Assembly (NCBI GenBank): GCA_964424505.1
Contig: CAYRIQ010000018.1
Coordinates: 1-17,080 of the forward strand
Reading direction: 5' to 3'
Source of the DNA: CAJBLF01 sp964424505
GTDB lineage: Bacteria > Patescibacteriota > Gracilibacteria > Absconditabacterales > Absconditicoccaceae
DNA length: 17,080 nt
Shown: positions 8,036-15,248 of the stretch, piece by piece
Layout: the number at the start of each line of letters is the position of its first letter
Position numbering within the stretch: the first letter of the stretch is position 1
Notes under the pieces: generated by a model
What the model was told of the DNA's origin: nothing
The model's database searches: none
Seen by the model: only the letters and a program-made list of their open reading frames with translations
Position numbers and translations under genes: made by a program

Positions 8036-8617
8036 TTAGAAGTCTGTTTTGACACTAACTTTAAACTCAGAGGTAATCAATATCGTTAGTATTCCATGTA
8101 ACAAAATTCGTACAGGGGTTAGGCTAATAAATTTGAGCATATATGGATTGTTGGCTACTACACTTGTAACGCTTGCTATCTCTGAAATATTGATACCATT
8201 TATTCATAAAATAACTATTTGCAAGGTAAGCACTATACTAATTACGGTCAAAGGTACAAAAATTAGTTGTACCATTTTTTTGATAGCTTCATCACTTGGA
8301 AGTACTATCCTTATTTTGGAAGTTTTATAAATAATGATCAATAATATAATATATACTATCAAAATTATTGTCATGCTTCCGTTGTCCAAAAATGTAGAAA
8401 TTTTGTCGTATGACAATCATAAAAATTTGGCGTCTGGTGTGGCTTTCATAGATTGAACAGCGATGTTTATAGATTGTGATGCTGCTATACAGATGCTATT
8501 TAAAATATAATTTCCCAAAATTATTCTGATCATTTTGTCTATTCCGATAGTGAACGAAAAGATCGCTAATATTCCTATCAGGATAGCTATTGCGTACGTG
8601 ATAAGATTTTCAGTCAT
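8036..8617 (-). CDS. Multi-spanning membrane protein, unknown function
   Basis: 193 aa, ATG to TAA, with in-frame TGA at 8417-8419 and 8204-8206. I see four to five hydrophobic segments: residues about 7-27, 33-55, 78-95, 108-135 and 160-180. They are separated by short loops, including 'KATPDAKFLG' and 'SKIRIVLPSDEAIKK'. There is no signal peptide pattern beyond the first segment and no family I recognise. It is first in the minus-strand run with tsaC, yigZ and eno and diverges from the pseudopilin gene over a 100-bp gap. Divergence from a pilus gene is not evidence of a pilus role. A small transporter, channel or membrane-organising protein are all possible. Confidence 0.8.
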
Positions 8618-8717
8618 TGTTGTGGAGCAGAAAGTAAAATATAATCAGATTATTTGTTGAAAAAGTTGTTGTGATGTATACATTGTATGTATAGTGTTTT
8701 TATATGTATTTAATTTG

Positions 8718-9413
8718 ATGGAGTTTTCAACTAAAAGATGATTTACTTTGCGAGAAATATTGGTCATGGTTGTAGTTATTTCTGTAGGATTATTGTCTGT
8801 TGTTGTAGTACTTACCAATGGAATGCATTATGTGCAAAAAACTAGGCAAAAAGTAATTGCACTCAATCTTGCAAGAGAATGAATGGAAGCCGTATATCAG
8901 ATAAGGGATACCAATCGGACTAGATGGGCTTGAGTCAAAGATGCTTGTTGGTTAAAAATTAATCCGTTGGTAGATGAAAACCAAGAACTTTGTAAGGATG
9001 ATCTTTGGTTTACTTCTGGTATGTATATTTTACAACGTTTGATGACCTGAGATCAGATGTATTTTGCTTTATCTGGGCCTCTTTTGACGGGAATCGATTT
9101 TGCGGATGGTATGACTATTGATGACTATCAATTTTCTTTGTGTCAACAAAGTGGCTATTGGGATGCTTGTCCATGAAAAGAATCTATAACAAATGAGGGG
9201 AAATATTTTAGACAAATAGCATGACTCTGATTGTATTTCAAGGATACTTCTACTACGGGATGAGATTTGATTTCATGTACTTCTTGAGCAACCTCTCAAT
9301 GTAGTGATACTCGTGCCAAAGAATTTCGCTTTTGTAGTAAAGTAGTATATGTATGAGACAGTACTGGTGAAGTACAATTTTGTGGTGTGATGACTAATTT
9401 TAAAGGAAAATAA
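8718..9413 (+). CDS. Type IV pseudopilin
   Basis: 231 aa, ATG to TAA, with ten in-frame TGA glycines. The N-terminus carries a class III prepilin signal: a short basic leader MEFSTKR, the Gly of the cleavage site (residue 8, encoded by TGA 8739-8741), then FTLREILVMVVVISVGLLSV, with Glu at +5 and a roughly 20-residue hydrophobic helix. Prepilin peptidase should cleave before Phe9. The rest is a soluble globular domain with eight or more Cys (for example 'KDACW', 'SLCQQSGYWDACPG', 'SGATSQCS', 'EFRFCSK', 'VQFCG'), suggesting disulfides outside the cell. It is probably a minor pilin or pseudopilin. The assembly ATPase, platform protein and peptidase are not in the window. rel starts 23 bp downstream. 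Confidence 0.92.
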
Positions 9414-9436
9414 TTTATTATTATTCTTATTGTTGT

Positions 9437-11644
9437 ATGGATGTAAAAGAATTAGAAAAATTTTTTGACTATCAACCGTTTCTTGGTCAGGATCCTCAAG
9501 TCCTTTTGGATCAAATTTTGCATGATGCAAGAAAATATCTGTCAGAAGATCATATAATTAAAATCCAAAAATCCTATGATTACGCTGCAAAAAAACATGA
9601 ATGACAGGTCAGACTTTCATGAGAACTATATATTGTCCATCCTTTGATGGCTACTAAATTTCTTATGGAAATTAATCCTGATTTAGAGACTATTCAAACA
9701 TGTTTGTTGCATGATGTCATCGAAGATTGTGATGTCACACAAGAAGAAATTGAACAACTTTTTGGCGCTGAAGTAGCATGACTGTGTGAATGAATGGTTA
9801 AAGTAAATAAAATTAAATATAGATGAGAGGATAGGCATTTGGAAACTATAAAAAAAACATTTCTTGCTATGGCACGTGATTTGAGAGTTATTTTCGTAAA
9901 ATTGGCTGATCGTATACACAATATCCAAACATTGTATTATCATCCAAATCCTATCAAAAGAGAAAAAATAGCACAAGAAACAATGAAAATTTATGTTCCT
10001 ATTGCCAAAAGGCTGGGGCTTTATCATTATCAATTGTATCTTGAAAACTGATCTTTTAAAGCTTTGGATGAACAATCATTTTCTGATATATTTGCTTATT
10101 TGAAAAAATATTTTGGTGAAGGAGAAAAATATACAGAAAAAGGAAATAAACTTTTAACGAATTTGCTTCGCAAAGAATGAATAGATTGTTTTGCTATTAA
10201 GGGAAGAATTAAAAGTCCTTATAGGATTTTTGAGAAACTTCAAAAAAGATATAAAACTACAGAAATTAGCACAGTAATGGATCTATTGGCCTATAGAGTA
10301 ATTACTAAAACGGTCAGTGATTGTTATATGATATTGTGAATTATCCATAAATATTATACGCCATTGATCAAAAAAATTAAAGATTATATAGCTGTACCTA
10401 AATTTAATGGATATCAAAGTATCCATACTACGGTGTTGTGAATGTTTCGCTTTCCTGTTGAAATACAAATTAGAACTAATGAAATGGATGATGTTGCAGA
10501 ATTTGGTGTTGCAGCTCATTTTGCTTATTCAGAGCACAATATGCCCGTCAAAATATCTCAGCAACAGGGTGATTGGATCAAAAGATTGCAGGATATCGTT
10601 GCCAATTATCAGACTTTAGATGATAAAGAACAACTCAAAAAAGAGCTCAATATAGAAATTTTAGAAAAACATATTTTTTTGTATACTCCACAGGGTGATG
10701 TTATTGAATTGCCAATAGGAAGTACCGTTTTGGACTTTGCTTTTGCTGTGCATAGCACTATAGGATTGAGTTTTAAAAACGCTATCGTCAATGGTGCGAT
10801 CAAACCAATTAGTTATGTCCCTCAAACGTGAGATGTGATCAAAATTAATATTTTTAAAAATAAATATTCTGCCAATAAACATCGATTGGAATTTCTTCAT
10901 ACGTCTGGTGCCAAAAACAATATTACTAAATTTCTCAAGAGTCAGCAAAAAGAACAACTTGTTGCTCAAGCGGTACAAGAACTCAATAAACGCCTTAAGC
11001 TTTTGTGATTATCTTTTCTTTATACTTCACATGATCTTATTAGCAAAAAATTTAGTAAAGAGGATATAGAAAAAATTCTTCTTTCTATTATTGATAAAAA
11101 AGAAACGTATTCTCATTTTATAAAATCTATATATCCTCAAGAGGTGGCGACTCGTCATGTTGGTAATCCTTCTATAAAAAAAGAATTAGAAGCTCTCAAG
11201 GAGGTCTTATCGGTGGTGGTGGATGGTGATATGATTATCAATTACTCTTTTTGTCATGAATGTAATCCTGCTCCAGGACAAAAACTTATCGCTAAAACAT
11301 GAAGAGATGGTATAAAAGTCCATACCGTGGATTGTAGAAGCATTAAAATGATTGCGTTAGATAAATTGCTTGAAGCGCATTGGTTGTGAGAAGCTGATAA
11401 CATTTACACTATATGTATAGAAATGAAGATTTCTAGTAAGCAAGGAAATCTTATTGGTATTATGAAAATTTTTAATGAATTACATATCCCTGTTTTGCAG
11501 GTATCTATGAAAAATATCCAGGATAATATGAGTTTGGTTTCTTTTGAAACTGAATTTTCTAATCCTGGTAAAATAGCATTTTTGTTTAATAGCTTGAAAA
11601 AATATGATAATTCTCTAAAAGAGGTAAAGAAAAAGATAACATAA
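9437..11644 (+). CDS. rel: Bifunctional (p)ppGpp synthetase/hydrolase Rel (RSH family)
   Basis: 735 aa, full-length long RSH, ATG to TAA. Domains: hydrolase HD domain, about residues 36-190, with His54, Arg59, His68, His92-Asp93, Glu96-Asp97 and Asp158 in 'KLADRIHNIQTL', all metal or catalytic residues present; synthetase, about 240-380, with 'KGRIKSPYRIFEKL', 'DLLAYRV', 'DYIAVPKFNGYQSIHTTV' and 'VEIQIRTNEMDDVAEFGVAAH'; TGS, about 410-475; the Zn-finger/RIS Cys motif 'CHECNPAPG...VDC'; and a C-terminal ACT/RRM domain. The RxKD loop that marks bifunctional enzymes reads KIKD. Both activities should work, making and degrading the alarmone under amino-acid starvation. In-frame TGA includes the Gly of 'KKHEGQVRLSGE'. 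It is the second gene of the plus-strand run. Confidence 0.97.
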
Positions 11645-11674
11645 TTGCAAATATTTATTTTATAACTGGTTATT

Positions 11675-12139
11675 ATGGGTACATGAGTTGGTGTCGTGCT
11701 TGACAAATCTTCTTGGAGCTTAGCTTCATTGTTTGGTGTGACGGGTATCTCTTTGTGGATAAATATTGCTGGTATTTTTTTTATTTTTTTATGGATTGTA
11801 GCTATTATTTGGACTACAAAAGATATTATGAATAGGACAAATAGTTTTAGTTTGCAAATGATTAGTGTGCTGTTTGTTACATTTTTGACTCCTTTTCTTG
11901 GATTCCCTCTATACTTTCTTATTAGACCATTGTCTTACAAAAGAGATAGAATACCTCGAAGAGAAGCTTGTGCTTCCAATTTAATTTCTTGTTATAATTG
12001 TTCTACTTTAAATGACAAAGAATACGTTTGTTGTATCGCTTGTGGAGAAAAACTACAGATAAAATGCAAAGAGTGTGGCAATCACTATGCTCATTCTTTT
12101 GCTTATTGTAACATATGTGGTGCACCAAATATAGAGTAA
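11675..12139 (+). CDS. Two-TM membrane protein with C-terminal double zinc ribbon
   Basis: 154 aa, ATG to TAA. The ATG at 11675 is chosen because TGA at 11684-11686 reads as Gly and the frame is open. Two hydrophobic segments lie at about residues 25-48 and 64-84, the second ending at 'PLYFLIRPLSYK'. After a basic linker come paired CxxC knuckles: 'CYNCS', 'CCIAC', 'CKEC' and 'CNIC'. These fit two zinc-ribbon units (DZANK or zinc-ribbon type). The topology probably puts the ribbons in the cytoplasm. Proteins of this design are common and mostly uncharacterised. It is 30 bp after rel and 73 bp before the PilX-like gene, probably in one transcript. Confidence 0.85.
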
Positions 12140-12212
12140 CATGTATATGGCTTGTTCTACAATATATATTAGATCTTGTTGGTTGTCTGCTATTCATTAT
12201 TTTTAAAAAAAA

Positions 12213-13331
12213 ATGTTTCTTGCTTTCACTCTTGTTTTGCTTGCTGTTGCTATGGGGATATTGGCTAGTGTTTATGCTGTTTTTTTTCCGTTTATGCAAA
12301 ATATAGGAACAGTTACTCAGTATCATATGGCTTATTATGGAGCGTTGTCTGCAGTAGAAAGAGCTGAGCTTGGATTGAGATATAGATCACCATGATTTGT
12401 TTGATCAGGTTGATTTTTTGGATTTTCTGGATATGGTCCTTTGAGTGATTATACTCCAGAATTGCTTTCTGGTGCAAATCAATGATTTATGTGGTCAATA
12501 TCTTCTCGTACGACTTCTATTCCTGGTTTGGGTATGGGTAATACTGATAGTATGTTGTCAGATATTACTAGCAAAGATTATAATGCTTTGTGATATATTG
12601 ATTTGGAAACGTTTTTGTTGAGTTATGACGCAATAACTCAACCAGAACTCTATTATAGTTGAGTTACTCAACTTTCTTATTTTAGTGGTTGATCTCTTAC
12701 TGGTCTTTTTAGATTGCCACCTAAAATACATGGTTTGTTTTGAGATATTTCAGGATTGTTGTGTACAAGTAGCATAGGAGGGTGCGATCCTGATGGGGAT
12801 GGTCTTTCGGATGATATGGCTGTTTCTTGGTCTCTTGCTTGATTGTATAAAGACAATGGGTTTAAAATATTTCCGACTATTGCTGTATTTTATTATAGTG
12901 GCATGCAAATTGATACGTCTTTAGATACTGCTATCAGAGAATCTATGCTCAATGAAACAGGTGTTATTTCTTTTGATACTTCATTTTCTCATAGATTTAC
13001 TCCCGTGATTAACGGATCAAAACTTACTCAGCATAATGTAGTGTCTTCTGTTGCTGGTGATATACAACATCAATCTTTCCCTGATATACTTTCGTTTTCT
13101 TCTGTGTTTTCCAATCTTCGTTTGTCGTTTGGTGCGATGTCTTTGTTTCGTACTACTGCTGGTGCAATTTATCCTTATATTGAGTACCAATTTACTTTTC
13201 CTCAGCCGATTGCTGATAGATTTTATTTTCTACAAGGAAATGGTCGTGCAGGTGAATATGATGTGCAAATTTTTTTAAAAAAACCAACGGTTCAGTGAAC
13301 TGTTGGTGGTGATTTTACCGTAGTTTTTTAG
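12213..13331 (+). CDS. PilX-like membrane-anchored surface protein
   Basis: 372 aa, ATG to TAG, with ten in-frame TGA glycines. The N-terminus is one hydrophobic helix (residues 1-28) followed by 'YHMAYYGALSAVERAELGLRYRSPGF', which resembles PilX/GspK-type minor pilin N-termini in which a tilted helix is followed by an AxxAxxRA-like stretch. No prepilin GFxxxE motif is present. A large extracytoplasmic domain follows, rich in Ser, Thr and Gly, with a Cys pair and an acidic DPDGDGLSDD loop (about residue 195) that matches a calcium-binding EF-hand or TSP3-like loop. It likely works at the cell surface, possibly with the pseudopilin gene three positions upstream. The start lacks a Shine-Dalgarno sequence and follows an A9 tract. 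The 3' end contains the antisense mltG terminator hairpin. Confidence 0.75.
13276..13307 (-). terminator. mltG terminator embedded in the convergent gene
   Basis: An 11-bp stem (13283-13293 with 13297-13307, one G-U pair) has a 3-nt loop. On the minus strand it is followed by seven U from the A-run 13277-13283, the shape of an intrinsic terminator. mltG stops at 13350, 43 bp upstream in its own direction. The hairpin lies inside the last 20 codons of the plus-strand PilX-like gene, encoding its 'PTVQGTVG' segment. On the plus strand no T-run follows the hairpin, so it does not terminate that gene. Confidence 0.8.
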
Positions 13332-13349
13332 ACTATATATTTTTGTACT

Positions 13350-14351
13350 TTATTTAAGATAATTTTTTTTGTTTTCATTGTGTTCTTCCAGTGTTTTTCC
13401 ATAATGAATATTTCCTTGCATATCATGGAGATAATATATGTTGTTGGATGCTTGTGGATTGAGTATTGCATATATACTTTCTCGTGATGGATTTGCTATC
13501 GGTGTTGGTGGTAATCAATATTGTTGTCTCGTATTGTAAATATTGTTTTTGTCACTTACACTTTTTGCTATGACCGATGGAGTACAGTCGGTATATGATG
13601 TTTTGAGTCCATAGCAGAGGGTAATATCCGCATCGATTTTCATTCAGATGTCTAATCTTTTGAGAAAAATTCCTGCAACAGTTGGTTTGTTATCATTATT
13701 TCTTTCTTCTTTTTCGAGTATGCTTGCTAGAATTATTGTTTGATATCGTTGATTTGGAGAAGATATTTTTTTCCATACCTTAGTATTGAAATTTTCCAAT
13801 TGTGCATAAATGAGTTGATCGACGACATTTTTATTTTTGTCGAGATGGTAGGTGTCTGGATATAAAAATCCCTCTAAAGTATTTATTGACGTGGGATTGG
13901 CAAGGAATGGATATTTTTTTTGATATGTATTGATGATAATTTGGTTTGTTGCTAAGCTAATATATTCGCCACCAGTACTATATCATTTTTTTGTTAATGC
14001 TTGATCAATGTCGTAAATAGACCGTCCTTCCAATATAGTAACACGAATATATTTTTTTTCTGGTCATGCAATGATGGTTTTAATTAATTTACTAGTAGTG
14101 TATTTGCCTGTAAAAATATAATCTCCTGCTTCTAATTTAGAAAAATCTATGTTGTTGCGTTTGATATAAAATTTAGTACGTAAATTTTCAATTATATTGA
14201 GTTGTTTGAAAATTTTTGAAACGTTTTGTCCTGCTTCTATAGTTACTTTTCCCTCCAAAGTTATAGGTTTAAACCGCATATATATTATGATAATTGTCAT
14301 AATTGCTAAAAAAAAGTTTCCTAATGGTAGTTTTTTTTTTGATGTTGTCAT
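13350..14351 (-). CDS. mltG: Endolytic murein transglycosylase MltG
   Basis: 333 aa, near the E. coli length of 340, ATG to TAA. MltG cuts nascent peptidoglycan glycan strands in the periplasm and is thought to release or terminate new strands. The sequence shows a short cytoplasmic N-terminus with one membrane helix (about residues 11-26), a LysM-like segment 'VTIEAGQNVSKIFKQLN', then the YceG catalytic region: 'TLEGFLYPDTY', 'ASILEKEER' with catalytic Glu213, 'AGIFLKRLDIGMKIDAD', 'YNTRQQYGLPPTPIANPS' and 'YFLH'-type ending 'YYLHDMQGNIHYGKTLEEHN'. In-frame TGA glycines are present, for example 14064-14066. It converges with the PilX-like gene (18-bp gap) and diverges from the sensor-domain gene. 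Confidence 0.96.
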
Positions 14352-14380
14352 ATTTTCTCTACAAAAAATAAAGTGAGCTT

Positions 14381-14408
14381 ATGATATATATCTTTGTATA
14401 TATTTCAA
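14381..14408 (-). promoter_or_regulatory. Candidate mltG promoter
   Basis: On the minus strand -35 TTGAAA (14403-14408), a 16-bp spacer and -10 TATCAT (14381-14386) lie 29 bp upstream of the mltG ATG, in the 159-bp divergent region. Confidence 0.55.
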
Positions 14409-14457
14409 TAAATGTTTATATATCTCATTTTTTACAATTTACCCTTGTTTTTTCCTG

Positions 14458-14484
14458 TTGAAAACGTTATGTTTTTGGTATATT
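14458..14484 (+). promoter_or_regulatory. Candidate promoter of the sensor-domain gene
   Basis: TTGAAA (14458-14463), a short 15-bp spacer and TATATT (14479-14484) would place a start point near 14491, 20 bp before the ATG at 14511. If correct it rules out the upstream in-frame ATG at 14412 as the start. Confidence 0.4.
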
Positions 14485-14510
14485 TTTTATTTGTTATCTA
14501 TGCTTCATCC

Positions 14511-15140
14511 ATGAAAAAAAATCTTTCATATTTTTTTGGAGTCGTTTGTAAAAGTCAAACGTACCTGAATATTTTGTATTTGCTGATTGTTTTTCCTTTG
14601 GGAATTTTTTATTTTGTTGTTTTGGTGACGTGAATTTCACTTTGAGCTGGATTGATAATTACACTTTTTGGTTTACCACTTTTGTGGGGGATGATTTTTT
14701 TGTGGCGTGAATTTGGTGCTTTTGAACGTCGATTTGCCAAAGTTATACTAAAAATGTCGATTGTTTATGTTCCATTGCAAGCACAAAAAAATTTATGAAA
14801 AAAAATAAAAGTATATCTTGGTGATGGATATACGCGGAAAAGTTTGGCATATCTTTTTATTAAGTTTCCGTTAGGGATATTTTCTTTTGTCCTTGTAGTT
14901 ACTTTACTTGCTCTTTCATTGGGTCTTGTGGCTACTCCTATTATGTATCATCTTATTCATGTAGGAATTGTTGATGGAAGCATGTGTAATAGTAGTTTCT
15001 TTTGTATAAATTCATATTTTTCTGCTAGTGTGGTCTCTATTGTTGGGATTATTTTGATCTTTATTTCTCTACATATTTTTAATGGTTTTGTTCGTATTTC
15101 TGGTTTGTTGACAAAATATATGTTGAGAAAAACTCAATAA
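14511..15140 (+). CDS. PF13796-like sensor-domain membrane protein
   Basis: 209 aa from ATG 14511 to TAA. An in-frame ATG at 14412 would add 33 hydrophobic residues, but family members begin close to the 14511 start and a promoter-like sequence lies between the two. The pattern is two duplicated halves. The first has 'YLLIVFPLGIFYFVVLVTG', 'ISLGAGLIITLFGLPLLWG' and 'EFGAFERRFAK'. The second has 'YLFIKFPLGIFSFVLVVT' and a final helix pair. This matches the 'putative sensor' membrane domain PF13796, usually found with a histidine kinase or alone. No kinase or output domain is attached here. In-frame TGA glycines include 14631-14633 and 14643-14645 in the ISLGAG segment. The function is not known beyond a membrane sensor by analogy. 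Confidence 0.8.
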
Positions 15141-15248
15141 ATTCTAAAATAAAAATGACGCAATTACTCTTGAAAAAAAAACATATTCCTGTATGGTGTA
15201 GGTCTTGTTTTTGTGTATTATATTTTTTATTATATAAACGTATTGCCT

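Noticed and set aside
8673..8695. Imperfect palindrome with TGTATACATTGTATGTATA as an operator between the divergent genes
   Set aside because: The arms do not match well, and the alternating T/A composition of the region yields such patterns by chance. It may simply hold -10 boxes.
9683..10075. 130-codon minus-strand frame inside rel
   Set aside because: It is antisense to the HD domain of rel, has no motif and no promoter.
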